This document shows positions 8,940 to 17,258 of a stretch of 64,000 nucleotides of DNA, piece after piece. The stretch covers positions 62,001 to 126,000 of the forward strand of contig NZ_SMCQ01000005.1 of the NCBI RefSeq assembly GCF_004343035.1, read 5' to 3'. Within the stretch, counting starts at the first letter, position 1; each line of letters opens with the position of its first letter. The translations under genes and the position numbers were made by a program. The notes under the pieces are model-generated. The model saw nothing but the letters and a program-made list of their open reading frames with translations, was not told the origin of the DNA and made no database searches. Source of the DNA: Longibaculum muris (GTDB taxonomy: Bacteria; Bacillota_I; Bacilli_A; Erysipelotrichales; Coprobacillaceae).

Positions 8940-9729
8940 TTATGCTTGCTCCTTTCTTTTTAACAATTAAATATGGAATAAATGTTCCAATTAACAATAC
9001 CAATAAAATAACAATTAAAACAATCGTCGATAAAGCATAAATACTTGGATTCATACGTTTAGACATGTTATAAATAACAATTGAAATATTTTCAACACCA
9101 TTACCACTAACAAAATAAGAAATAACAAAATCATCAAATGACATAGTAAAGGCTAATAATGCTCCCGCAACAATCCCAGGTTTAATTTGAGGTAAAATAA
9201 CCTTCATCAAAGTTTGAAATGGCGTTGCCCCTAAATCCATTGCAGCATCTGCTAAATTAGGATCTAATTGTTTAACTTTTGGATAAACATTTGTAATAAC
9301 ATAAGGGGTACAAAAAGCAATATGAGCCAATAACATCGTCATATAACCTTTATCAATATTAATAACTGAGAAAAAGATCATTAAAGAAATCGCTGTTACA
9401 ATTTCTGGATTCATGATAGGTAAATTATTAACCTGTAAAATCGTTGTTCTTATAACCTTCTTAGACTTCGTTAAAGCAATTGCTGTCATTGTCCCTAAAA
9501 TTGTTGAAATAACCGTTGCTAAAATCGCAATACTCACAGAAACTACCACAGCATCTAATAACTGTAAATTCCCAAATAATGACTCATACCAGCGTAAAGA
9601 AAAGCCTTTAAAGTTAGATAATGACTTGGCACTATTAAACGAGAAAAATGCCATGACAATTAAAGGAAAGTACAAAAATGCTAAACATAAACTAATGCAA
9701 AGTACTTTTACGTATTTTCTTTCTTTTAC
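8923..9729 (-). CDS. potC: Spermidine/putrescine ABC transporter permease PotC
   Basis: A 268-residue inner-membrane permease with six predicted spans and the cytoplasmic EAA loop ('AAMDLGATPFQTLMKVILPQIKPGI'), which docks the PotA ATPase. I chose the ATG at 9729 because GGAGG lies about 11 bases upstream; an ATG at 9762 in the same frame lacks a ribosome-binding site. With this start the gene overlaps the 3' end of potB by 38 bases, which suggests coupled translation. It pairs with PotB to form the channel that passes polyamines delivered by PotD. Confidence 0.93.
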   Translation of the reverse strand, partial: VKERKYVKVLCISLCLAFLYFPLIVMAFFSFNSAKSLSNFKGFSLRWYESLFGNLQLLDAVVVSVSIAILATVISTILGTMTAIALTKSKKVIRTTILQVNNLPIMNPEIVTAISLMIFFSVINIDKGYMTMLLAHIAFCTPYVITNVYPKVKQLDPNLADAAMDLGATPFQTLMKVILPQIKPGIVAGALLAFTMSFDDFVISYFVSGNGVENISIVIYNMSKRMNPSIYALSTIVLIVILLVLLIGTFIPYLIVKKKGASINEASS

Positions 9730-10585
9730 CATTTCTTCTACTTCCTCCTTCCTCATCTTCATTAGACATATTTGTACGCTTCTCAGCCTTATAAATAAGT
9801 GCCATCAAAGCAATAACAATAACGGCTAAAACAAGTGAAACTGCACTACCAAAATGCCAGTTTCCAACTGTAATAAATTGTTGTTCAATGAAATTACCAA
9901 TCAATGAATATTGACCGCCACCTAACATCTTAGGAATAACGAAGGCACTAATTGCTGGTAAGAATACCATTGTTACCCCAGTTAGCACTCCACTTAATGA
10001 TAGACGAAAAGTAATCTTAAAGAATGTTTGTACTCGTGATGCCCCTAAATCCATAGAAGCCTCAGTTAAAGACTTATCCATATTTGTAAGAGATGTATGA
10101 ATAGGCAAAATCATAAATGGTAAAAAGTTATAAACCATCCCAATTACAACTGAAAAATCAGTATACATCATATGCATCTTGGCAAATCCTAGCGCTTGCA
10201 AGGCATGGTTGATCAAACCATTATTACTTAAAATACTCATCCATGCATACGTTCTCATTAAAAGATTAATCCATGTTGGAATGGTAATTAATAAAATTAA
10301 TAATGTTTGAGTTCTTTCTTGACACTTTGAAATCATATATGCAATTGGATATCCAATCAATAAACAAATCACGGTTGTTAAAATACCCAAAACAAAAGAA
10401 CGCATCAATACAGATAAAAAGATTGGATCAATAAATCTAAAGAAATTATCTAAAGTAAATCGAAAAGTTGTAATTTCTGTTCCTTTTGCAGTAAAAGCAT
10501 AAAACGCTATTAACAACATAGGAACAATTGTTAAAACAAATAACCAAAAACAATATGGTGAAACAAGCTTCTTATACTGTTTCAT
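9692..10585 (-). CDS. potB: Spermidine/putrescine ABC transporter permease PotB
   Basis: A 297-residue permease with six predicted transmembrane helices and an EAA loop ('EASMDLGASRVQTFFKITFRLSLSGV'). It forms the membrane channel with PotC. The C-terminus carries a strongly basic and acidic tail (about residues 270-297) that is encoded over the start region of potC, so part of this tail may simply follow from the overlap. Its start codon overlaps the potA stop. Confidence 0.93.
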   Translation of the reverse strand: MKQYKKLVSPYCFWLFVLTIVPMLLIAFYAFTAKGTEITTFRFTLDNFFRFIDPIFLSVLMRSFVLGILTTVICLLIGYPIAYMISKCQERTQTLLILLITIPTWINLLMRTYAWMSILSNNGLINHALQALGFAKMHMMYTDFSVVIGMVYNFLPFMILPIHTSLTNMDKSLTEASMDLGASRVQTFFKITFRLSLSGVLTGVTMVFLPAISAFVIPKMLGGGQYSLIGNFIEQQFITVGNWHFGSAVSLVLAVIVIALMALIYKAEKRTNMSNEDEEGGSRRNGKRKKIRKSTLH

Positions 10586-11628
10586 TAATATGTCCCCATC
10601 TTTTCCATGACATGAATATCTTCAGGCCAAAAATCAAGATTTACTTTCTTTCCAATTTCACTCATATCTGTTGTATGAACTTTATACATACGTTCACTTG
10701 TTTCTACCATAATTTCATAATGCACACCTTTAAAGATAATTGAAGATACAACACCTTCTATCTTTCCTTGACCAACTTCAACAATATCTAAATCTTCTGG
10801 TCTTAAAACAATATCAACTTCTTGTCCCTCATCAAAACCTTTATCAACACAAACAAATTGTTGTCCATCAAATTCAACTAAGAAATCTTTAACAAATATT
10901 CCCTCAACAATATTAGATTCCCCAATGAATTGTGCAACAAAACGATTTTCAGGTTCATTATAAATATCAGTTGGTGTTCCAATTTGCTGGATTGCCCCAT
11001 CATTCATAACGACAATCGTATCTGACATTGTCAGTGCTTCTTCTTGATCATGAGTCACATAAACAAAAGTAATCCCGACTTCTTTTTGAATATTCTTTAA
11101 TTCAATTTGCATTGTTTTTCTTAATTTTAAATCCAAAGCTCCTAATGGTTCATCTAATAATAAAACCTTAGGTTCATTAACCAATGCTCTAGCAATTGCA
11201 ACACGTTGTTGTTGTCCCCCAGACAATTGTGAAATATTACGTTTTTCAAATCCCTCTAATCCTACCAAAGATAAGATTCTTAAAACTTTTTGTTCAATGA
11301 CATCTTTTTCCATCTTTTTAATTTTTAAACCAAAAGCAATATTATCAAAAACATTCATATGGGGAAATAAGGCATATTTTTGAAAAACTGTATTAACTTC
11401 TCGTTTATAAGGTGGAAGTGTTGAAATATCAATTCCATCAAATAAGACTTCCCCTGAACTGGCTTCTTCAAAACCAGCAACAATTCTTAATGTTGTTGTC
11501 TTTCCACAACCACTAGGACCAAGTAAAGTCATAAATTCATTTTCATGAATATCTAAATGAATGCCTTTTAAAACCACTTGTCCATTATACTCTTTTGTTA
11601 AATTATCCAATTCAATCAATTTTTTCAT
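10585..11628 (-). CDS. potA: Spermidine/putrescine ABC transporter ATP-binding protein
   Basis: A 347-residue ABC ATPase driving polyamine import. The Walker A motif GPSGCGKT is at residues 37-44. The LSGGQQQR signature, Walker B (VLLLDEP) and the H-loop (VTHDQ) follow. The C-terminal 100 residues form the TOBE regulatory domain found in PotA/MalK-type ATPases. The ATG at 11628 follows AGGAGG with good spacing; an upstream in-frame start at 11667 would add 13 unrelated residues and is rejected. It lies 11 bases after the XRE-cupin regulator gene in the same operon. Confidence 0.95.
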   Translation of the reverse strand: MKKLIELDNLTKEYNGQVVLKGIHLDIHENEFMTLLGPSGCGKTTTLRIVAGFEEASSGEVLFDGIDISTLPPYKREVNTVFQKYALFPHMNVFDNIAFGLKIKKMEKDVIEQKVLRILSLVGLEGFEKRNISQLSGGQQQRVAIARALVNEPKVLLLDEPLGALDLKLRKTMQIELKNIQKEVGITFVYVTHDQEEALTMSDTIVVMNDGAIQQIGTPTDIYNEPENRFVAQFIGESNIVEGIFVKDFLVEFDGQQFVCVDKGFDEGQEVDIVLRPEDLDIVEVGQGKIEGVVSSIIFKGVHYEIMVETSERMYKVHTTDMSEIGKKVNLDFWPEDIHVMEKMGTY

Positions 11629-11639
11629 TTCATTTCCTC

Positions 11640-12173
11640 CTAAAATAATGGTGGTGTAGAAACCCAAATTACTTTTGCTAAAGTATCATAAGGATTTTCT
11701 AAATAATGTGTTCTTTTTCCACTGAGATAAAAAGTTTCACCTTTTTTTACAATCAATTCCTTATCACCATAGTGTAATTTAACTTTCCCACTAATGACAT
11801 AACCAAATTCTTCGCCATCATGAGGTTCCATCTCCATTGAATTCTTCCCTTTTTCAAGTTCAATTAAAATGGGTTCCATCGCATTTTTTTGTGCATTAGG
11901 CACAATATAAGAAATTGTAAAGTCATCTTGCATATTAACAAAATAATCATCTTTTTTAAAAACAATTTGTTCTTCTTGTGTTTCATTAAAGAAATCATGC
12001 AAGGTGGTGCCTAAAGCTTCTAAAATATCCTCTAAGGTTGCGATTGAAGGGGATGTTAGGTTTCTTTCAACCTGTGATAAAAATCCCTTTGTTAACTCAC
12101 TCCGATTGGCTAATTCTTCAAGTGTTAACTGATTAGCAATGCGCAATCTTTTGATTTTTCCTCCAATATTCAT
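11640..12173 (-). CDS. XRE-family regulator with C-terminal cupin domain (PuuR-like), pot operon
   Basis: A 177-residue DNA-binding regulator. Residues about 5-60 are an XRE helix-turn-helix ('[22 protein letters not shown]'). Residues about 105-175 are a cupin_2 barrel, with '[22 protein letters not shown]' carrying the effector-pocket pattern. PuuR-like proteins of this architecture control polyamine genes. It is the first gene of the pot operon, so it likely senses polyamine or a related small ligand and autoregulates. Two AAAC-N5-GTTT dyads lie in the 150 bases upstream, on either side of the promoter. Confidence 0.88.
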   Translation of the reverse strand: MNIGGKIKRLRIANQLTLEELANRSELTKGFLSQVERNLTSPSIATLEDILEALGTTLHDFFNETQEEQIVFKKDDYFVNMQDDFTISYIVPNAQKNAMEPILIELEKGKNSMEMEPHDGEEFGYVISGKVKLHYGDKELIVKKGETFYLSGKRTHYLENPYDTLAKVIWVSTPPLF

Positions 12174-12200
12174 AATCTCTCTCCTTTGTTTAGTAATACC

Positions 12201-12213
12201 AAACTTCGTGTTT
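12201..12213. promoter_or_regulatory. Candidate operator 1 of the pot regulator
   Basis: A dyad of the form AAAC-N5-GTTT between the promoter and the regulator start, spaced to block transcription. It shares its form with the dyad at 12270. Confidence 0.4.
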
Positions 12214-12232
12214 AAATCTACAAAACATAATT

Positions 12233-12260
12233 ATTATACAAAATATGACTAAAATTGCAA
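12233..12260 (-). promoter_or_regulatory. Promoter of the regulator-potABCD operon
   Basis: On the minus strand TTGCAA (12255-12260), a 16-base spacer and TATAAT (12233-12238), about 60 bases before the regulator start. It sits between two similar dyads. Confidence 0.65.
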
Positions 12261-12267
12261 CATATTT

Positions 12268-12284
12268 TTAAACAAATTGTTTAA
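12268..12284. promoter_or_regulatory. Candidate operator 2 of the pot regulator
   Basis: A perfect 17-base odd palindrome TTAAACAAATTGTTTAA upstream of the promoter, containing the same AAAC-N5-GTTT pattern as operator 1. Confidence 0.4.
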
Positions 12285-12303
12285 TATATTAAACTATAGA
12301 ATT

Positions 12304-12329
12304 TAAAAAAAGTAACCTCAGTTACTTTT
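12304..12329 (-). terminator. Intrinsic terminator after tyrA
   Basis: A nine-bp stem (12308-12316 with 12321-12329) with a four-base loop followed by T residues on the minus strand. It overlaps the tyrA stop codon. Confidence 0.75.
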
Positions 12330-13152
12330 CTAGTTTTTCTCTACGTTGTGATGACTTTTCAAACATTGTTTTTAAGGCTTGTTCATCTTGATTGATTAAA
12401 GCTAATTTTAATTGATCAAATTCTTTTTCAAAACGCTGCATTGAAGCTAACAGATAGTCACGATTGTTTAAAAAGAGTTCTGCCCATAAATCTGCATTAA
12501 TATTTGCAATTCTTGTTAAATCACGGAATGAATCTCCAATATATTTACCAGTTTCGTATTTTTCATCATCACTATTCATTAATGCAACAGCAATGGTATG
12601 AGGCAATTGAGAAGTAAAAGAAATGATTTCATCATGAGCATAAGGGCTCATGATTTTTACGCTCTTAAAGCCTAATTTTGAAACAAAATCACACATATAG
12701 GCAATCTTTGTTTTATCATTTTGAGGATGTTCAATCACAATATAATTGGCATGATAGAAAACTTCTTTGCTAGCATAAGCATAACCTTTTTTCTCACGTC
12801 CAGCCATTGGATGTCCACTGATATATTCTACATCTTTATCGATAATCGATAAGGCCTCTTGTAAAAAATATGATTTAATTCCTACAACATCAGTAACAAT
12901 ACTGCCTTTTTTAAAAGTATGATTTTTAATAAAATCTAAAACCAAAGAAGGATATAGACAGATAATTGTCATATCACTTTTGGCAATAATATCATGTCCA
13001 TCGACATATCCTTCTTTAATATAACCTTGTTTCTTGGCAAGGGCTAATGTTTCTTCATTACAATCCACACCATAGACATCATAACCTAAGCCATGCATAG
13101 CTTGGACATAACTTCCACCAATCACACCTAGTCCTACTACTGTAATAATCAT
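12322..13152 (-). CDS. tyrA: Prephenate dehydrogenase
   Basis: A 276-residue NAD(P)-dependent enzyme that oxidatively decarboxylates prephenate to 4-hydroxyphenylpyruvate in tyrosine synthesis. The N-terminal Rossmann motif GLGVIGGS is at residues 7-14. 'SGHPMAGREKKG' is the TyrA substrate-binding signature. The all-helical dimer domain follows, with no C-terminal ACT domain. I use the ATG at 13152, which puts the Rossmann motif at the usual distance from the N-terminus; a start at 13179 would overlap pncB and add nine residues. It lies 10 bases after pncB and is followed by its own terminator. Confidence 0.9.
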   Translation of the reverse strand: MIITVVGLGVIGGSYVQAMHGLGYDVYGVDCNEETLALAKKQGYIKEGYVDGHDIIAKSDMTIICLYPSLVLDFIKNHTFKKGSIVTDVVGIKSYFLQEALSIIDKDVEYISGHPMAGREKKGYAYASKEVFYHANYIVIEHPQNDKTKIAYMCDFVSKLGFKSVKIMSPYAHDEIISFTSQLPHTIAVALMNSDDEKYETGKYIGDSFRDLTRIANINADLWAELFLNNRDYLLASMQRFEKEFDQLKLALINQDEQALKTMFEKSSQRREKLEK

Positions 13153-13162
13153 TTGGCACCTA

Positions 13163-14632
13163 CTATTCTGTTTTGCCACCTTCGGCTAACATTTTTAATT
13201 TATAATCTAATAATTTCTTAGTTAAATCAACATAATAAATATGAGGGTATTCTAAACGGAAAACTTCATCCCATAATAAAGCTTTTTGTTTTGTCGAATA
13301 AGCTCTAATTTCTTCTAAACTATACTCTGGATAAACACATTTTCCTTGATCAAAAATCAATTCTTGTAATGGTACAATTTCATAAGTTCCTGCATAAAGA
13401 GTTTTATTTTTCCATGCATCTGATTGATGATAAATTGTTAAATCTTGTCCTTCATCTAAGATTTCATCATGGAAAGCAATGATATCAGCAATTGCTTTAT
13501 TGGTTTCTTTTTCAATTAAACGATAAACTTTTTTGTATCCTGGATTGGTAATTTTTTCAGTATTTTCTGAGATTTTAATCTTTGGAATAATTTGACCATC
13601 TTTTTCTACAGCAGCCAATTTATAAACTCCGCCAAAAACCGGTGCTGATTTAGAGACAATCATGTTTTCTCCGACTCCAAAAGAATCAATTTGAGCGCCT
13701 TGTTCTAAAACGGAACGGATTAAATATTCATCCAATGAATTAGAGACCGTAATTTTACAATCATGTAAACCAGCCACATCTAACATCATTCTTGCTTTCT
13801 TTGTTAAATAAGCAATATCTCCACTGTCTAAACGAATTCCAGCTAATCTTTTTCCCATTGGTGCTAAAACTTCTTCAGCCACTCTAATTGCATTAGGAAC
13901 CCCGCTCTTTAAAGTATCATAAGTATCGACTAATAAAACACATGAATCTGGATAAATCGTTGCATATGCTTTAAAAGCTTCAAATTCACTATCAAATGAT
14001 TGAACAAAAGAATGTGCCATTGTTCCTAGTACTGGTACGCCAAAAGCAACTCCTGCAGATGTTGTAGCTGTTCCAGCAACCCCACCAATATAAGCAGCAC
14101 GTGCACCATAATGTGCCCCGTCATACCCTTGAGCACGTCTTGCTCCAAATTCCATAACTGGTCGCCCTTTGGCTTCTTGACAAACACGATGTGCTTTTGT
14201 TGCGATTAATGATTGATGATTAATTGTAACTAGTAAGAAAGTTTCGATTAATTGTGCTTCAATTAATTTTGCTTTAACAGTCACCAATGGTTCATAAGGA
14301 AAGACTGGCGTTCCTTCTTTGACTGCATAAATTGTTCCGGTAAATTTAAAGTTTCTTAAATAATCAAAGAAATCTTCATCAAAAATATGTAATGATCTTA
14401 AATATTCAATATCCCCTTCACTAAAGTGCATATCTTGAATCGCTTCAATTAATTGTTGAAGTCCAGCAAAAATAACAAATCCACCATTATCTGGATTTTT
14501 ACGATAGAACATATCAAAATAAACAATTTGTTCTCCTTTTCCCATCTTAAAATAATTATATGACATTGTTAATTCATAAAAATCCATAATTAAAGTAATG
14601 TTTCTTTCACTACTAACATTCATTTTTTCCAT
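13163..14632 (-). CDS. pncB: Nicotinate phosphoribosyltransferase
   Basis: A 489-residue cytoplasmic enzyme of the Preiss-Handler NAD salvage route, converting nicotinate and PRPP to nicotinate mononucleotide. Diagnostic stretches are 'LTMSYNYF' near the N-terminus, 'EFGARRAQG', the Gly/Ala-rich 'GGVAGTATTSAG' and 'GIRLDSGDIAYL'. The length agrees with Firmicutes PncB. The ATG at 14632 has GGGGG about eight bases upstream, so I prefer it to the 14671 in-frame start. The pairing with tyrA is probably only operonic. Confidence 0.93.
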   Translation of the reverse strand: MEKMNVSSERNITLIMDFYELTMSYNYFKMGKGEQIVYFDMFYRKNPDNGGFVIFAGLQQLIEAIQDMHFSEGDIEYLRSLHIFDEDFFDYLRNFKFTGTIYAVKEGTPVFPYEPLVTVKAKLIEAQLIETFLLVTINHQSLIATKAHRVCQEAKGRPVMEFGARRAQGYDGAHYGARAAYIGGVAGTATTSAGVAFGVPVLGTMAHSFVQSFDSEFEAFKAYATIYPDSCVLLVDTYDTLKSGVPNAIRVAEEVLAPMGKRLAGIRLDSGDIAYLTKKARMMLDVAGLHDCKITVSNSLDEYLIRSVLEQGAQIDSFGVGENMIVSKSAPVFGGVYKLAAVEKDGQIIPKIKISENTEKITNPGYKKVYRLIEKETNKAIADIIAFHDEILDEGQDLTIYHQSDAWKNKTLYAGTYEIVPLQELIFDQGKCVYPEYSLEEIRAYSTKQKALLWDEVFRLEYPHIYYVDLTKKLLDYKLKMLAEGGKTE

Positions 14633-14720
14633 TTTAATGCCCCCTGTATCATTTTTACTATCATATACCAATTTATCAAAAAAATAAAGTTTTTTTGTGT
14701 ATTGACACCTTTATTGTCAG

Positions 14721-14749
14721 AAAAAAATCCTTATATTTGCATAAGGATT
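14721..14749 (-). terminator. Intrinsic terminator after the FMN-binding lipoprotein gene
   Basis: A nine-bp stem (14726-14734 with 14741-14749) with a six-base loop followed on the minus strand by seven T. It overlaps the stop codon. Confidence 0.8.
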
Positions 14750-15101
14750 ATCGTTTTGCTTCTTCAAAAGCTTTTTTTACAGCATCTTTGAGAGCATGTG
14801 AAGTTTTAGTTGCTCCTGAGACGGTATCAACATCATACTTATTATTGTCTTTCATGTTTGATATCATCTGTTCTATAGCAACTCCACCAATCGATGGTGT
14901 TTCATTATGTTCTTTTACAACAACATCTTCTATCTTATCGTTTTTGATAGTTGTTGTGACTTGGAATTCACCACCATAGCCATTGGCTATTGTTTCATAT
15001 TCACCATCTTTGTAAGTCGTTTGTTTGACTGTTTCTTTTTTCTTTTCATTTGCACAACCACATATCAATAATGATAAACATAGGATCATGATTTTCTTCA
15101 T
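14748..15101 (-). CDS. FMN-binding domain lipoprotein
   Basis: A 117-residue exported lipoprotein. The signal peptide ends in a lipobox with Cys at residue 16. Residues 27-115 form an FMN_bind domain (PF04205): 'YKDGEYETIANGYGGEFQVTTTI' at the start and SGAT at 95-98. The Thr of S(T)GAT is where ApbE attaches FMN through a phosphoester in this family, so the protein is probably a small surface flavoprotein in extracellular electron transfer. No ApbE or NADH dehydrogenase partner is next to it. It has its own terminator. Confidence 0.85.
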   Translation of the reverse strand: MKKIMILCLSLLICGCANEKKKETVKQTTYKDGEYETIANGYGGEFQVTTTIKNDKIEDVVVKEHNETPSIGGVAIEQMISNMKDNNKYDVDTVSGATKTSHALKDAVKKAFEEAKR

Positions 15102-15149
15102 TTTTTCTACCTCCTATTTATAGTTTTCGCTTGATTTAAAAAGTTATGC

Positions 15150-15170
15150 AAAAAACCTCATAAAGAGGTT
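15150..15170 (-). terminator. Short terminator after the LysM gene
   Basis: A six-bp stem (15154-15159 with 15165-15170) followed by T residues on the minus strand. Confidence 0.55.
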
Positions 15171-15447
15171 AAAAATATAAATCATAAGATTGTCTTTGAT
15201 ATGGTTGAGGCAATGGTTTTACTTTTTGATAAACAATTGGAATAAGCAATTGTTGGTCTGGATGAATCATCATATCATCTTTTAAGTTATTCATTGCTTG
15301 AATCCATGCGACCTCACTATTAAACGTTTTTGCTAAACGATAAACATTGTCACCTTTATTGACACTATATAAGATAATTTCACCCACTTTTGGATATGTG
15401 ATTCTTTCATTTTCATACATATTGTCATACATATATGGATTATACAT
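15169..15447 (-). CDS. Small LysM-domain protein
   Basis: A 92-residue protein with a Tyr/Asn-rich N-terminus (residues 1-18) and one LysM motif at about 27-72 ('YSVNKGDNVYRLAKTFNSEVAWIQ'). LysM binds N-acetylglucosamine glycans such as peptidoglycan. No signal peptide is visible, so it is either spore- or cytoplasm-associated or exported by an unusual path; small LysM proteins of this type occur in spore-former lineages. AGGAGG sits well before the ATG. It stands alone between rnc and the FMN lipoprotein gene. Confidence 0.8.
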   Translation of the reverse strand: MYNPYMYDNMYENERITYPKVGEIILYSVNKGDNVYRLAKTFNSEVAWIQAMNNLKDDMMIHPDQQLLIPIVYQKVKPLPQPYQRQSYDLYF

Positions 15448-15503
15448 TTTATCCCTCCTAAAATAACCTATGCCAATAATGAATTTGTGTCTAGGCGAAA
15501 AAA

Positions 15504-15527
15504 GAAAAAAACGAGATTTCTCTCGTT
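15504..15527 (-). terminator. Intrinsic terminator of the recG-plsX-rnc operon
   Basis: A seven-bp stem (15510-15516 with 15521-15527) followed by a T-rich tract on the minus strand, overlapping the end of rnc. Confidence 0.75.
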
Positions 15528-16212
15528 ATTTATTCGTTGCCATTTTATTTAATGCATCTTTTGCCGCTTGTTGTTCTGCACGTTTTTTACTTGTTCCCTT
15601 ACCAATTCCTAAACGCATATCATCCATCATGACAGCTACAGTAAATTCTGGAGCATTGGATGGTCCTGAGGTTTCAAGTAATTCATAAGTCACTGTACGG
15701 CGTTGATCAGCTTGAATTAATTCCTGTAATGTTGTTTTATAATCTGTAATATCATCATAGTCTAAATCATTAACATGTTGATAGATTGTTTCTTCTAAGA
15801 TTTTAATGACTTCTTCTTTTCCACAATCTAAGTACAAAGCACCAATAAAAGATTCAAAAATGTTTGCTAAAACACTTTCTCTATCTCGTCCTCCACTTTT
15901 TTCTTCACCAACACCTAAATAAAGTAATTCTCCAAGTCCTAATTCTTTAGAAAAACGAGCTAGCGATTCTTCGCGGACAAGCTTACTACGTAATGTTGTA
16001 AGAGTTCCTTCAGGAACATCGGGGAAAAGTTTAAAAATAAATTCTGATACATATAATTGTAAAACAGCATCACCCATAAATTCTAGACGTTCATAGTCCT
16101 TTTTCATATGATGTGATTCATTGGCATAAGAAGCATGGGTAAATGCTTCTTTATATAATGAAAGATTATGAAAAGGAATTTGTTCTTTTTGTAAGAAATC
16201 TAATATTTTCAT
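15526..16212 (-). CDS. rnc: Ribonuclease III
   Basis: A 228-residue double-strand-specific endoribonuclease that matures rRNA and processes structured RNAs. The signature ERLEFMGDAVL is at residues 41-51, with the catalytic Glu/Asp network continued by 'FESFIGALYLDCG'. A C-terminal double-stranded-RNA-binding domain occupies about 155-225. Its start overlaps the plsX stop by four bases (ATGA), so the two are translationally coupled. In many Firmicutes an acpP gene lies between plsX and rnc; here it is absent. Confidence 0.96.
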   Translation of the reverse strand: MKILDFLQKEQIPFHNLSLYKEAFTHASYANESHHMKKDYERLEFMGDAVLQLYVSEFIFKLFPDVPEGTLTTLRSKLVREESLARFSKELGLGELLYLGVGEEKSGGRDRESVLANIFESFIGALYLDCGKEEVIKILEETIYQHVNDLDYDDITDYKTTLQELIQADQRRTVTYELLETSGPSNAPEFTVAVMMDDMRLGIGKGTSKKRAEQQAAKDALNKMATNK

Positions 16213-17192
16213 TTTTCACTCAATCCTTCTTTCATTTGGGTAACAACATCTAATTTGACCATTTGATAAGCTAAATCCATTGCATTAGCAAATGCCTTAG
16301 CATCACTTGCACCATGAGCTTTGACAACTGCTTTTTCAAATCCTATCATTAAAGCCCCACCAACAGATTTATAATCAAATTGATCTTTTAAAGCATATAG
16401 AGATGATTTAGCAAACAATGCACCAATTTTCCCACTTAATGATGACATCATACTTTCTTTAATCATCTTCATCAAAATAGAAGCAGCTCCTTCACATGTT
16501 TTTAAAGCAATATTTCCACTAAATCCATCAGTAACAATAACATCGCAATCACCTTTTAAAATATCTCTACCTTCAATATTCCCAATAAAATCAATTTTAT
16601 TTTCTGATTCTAAAAGTTGATATGCCTTTTGATGAACTTCATCACCTTTTTTATTTTCTGTTCCAATATTTAATAAAGCAACTTTTGGTGAAGCAATACC
16701 TCTTATATTTTTTGCATAAATATGTCCCATAATTGCAAAATCATGTAATTGTTCTGGGGTATTTTCAGCATTCGCTCCAACATCCAATAAAGCAACACCT
16801 TTTTGATTATATGTTGGTAAAACAGCCATTAAACATGATTTTTCAACACCTTCAATACGTTTTAAAAATAACATAGCACTTGTATAGAAAGCTCCTGTGG
16901 AACCACAAGAAACCACCCCATCAACAATTCCATCATTAGCTAAAGTCACTGCTTTGACCATGCTTGAATCTTTTTTACGACGTACTGACATAATTCCAGC
17001 ATCCATTGGAACAATATCTCTAGCATCAACAATATGAATACGTTCATTTGATTGTAATTTTTCTAATTCTTCAGCTTTTCCTGTGACATAAAGTTCAACA
17101 TCCTGATGGCTTTGCATGAACTTTTCACAAGCCTCTACAACAATACTGCTTCCTAAATCGCCACTCATGGCATCTATTGATAATTTATACAT
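16209..17192 (-). CDS. plsX: Phosphate acyltransferase PlsX
   Basis: A 327-residue peripheral membrane enzyme that makes acyl-phosphate from acyl-ACP for the PlsY step of phospholipid synthesis. It starts with the usual 'LSIDAMSGD' and contains 'GVALLDVGANAE', 'NIGTENKKGDE' and 'TDGFSGNIALKTCEG', all conserved in PlsX. The ATG at 17192 is chosen because it aligns with the family N-terminus and follows GGAG by 11 bases; the GTG at 17204 lies on the ribosome-binding site. It is downstream of recG and coupled to rnc. Confidence 0.95.
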   Translation of the reverse strand: MYKLSIDAMSGDLGSSIVVEACEKFMQSHQDVELYVTGKAEELEKLQSNERIHIVDARDIVPMDAGIMSVRRKKDSSMVKAVTLANDGIVDGVVSCGSTGAFYTSAMLFLKRIEGVEKSCLMAVLPTYNQKGVALLDVGANAENTPEQLHDFAIMGHIYAKNIRGIASPKVALLNIGTENKKGDEVHQKAYQLLESENKIDFIGNIEGRDILKGDCDVIVTDGFSGNIALKTCEGAASILMKMIKESMMSSLSGKIGALFAKSSLYALKDQFDYKSVGGALMIGFEKAVVKAHGASDAKAFANAMDLAYQMVKLDVVTQMKEGLSEK

Positions 17193-17258
17193 ATGATAAC
17201 TCACTCCTTGTTTTCTACCCTATTATACATAACTATTTATATTTTTCAATGTTTTAAA

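Noticed and set aside
12201..12213. The shared 11 bases AACTTCGTGTT between this site and the inverted repeats at 42421/42645, suggesting a third recombination site
   Set aside because: It matches the AAAC-N5-GTTT operator pattern next to the pot promoter, lacks the rest of the 17-bp repeat and has no inverted partner nearby.
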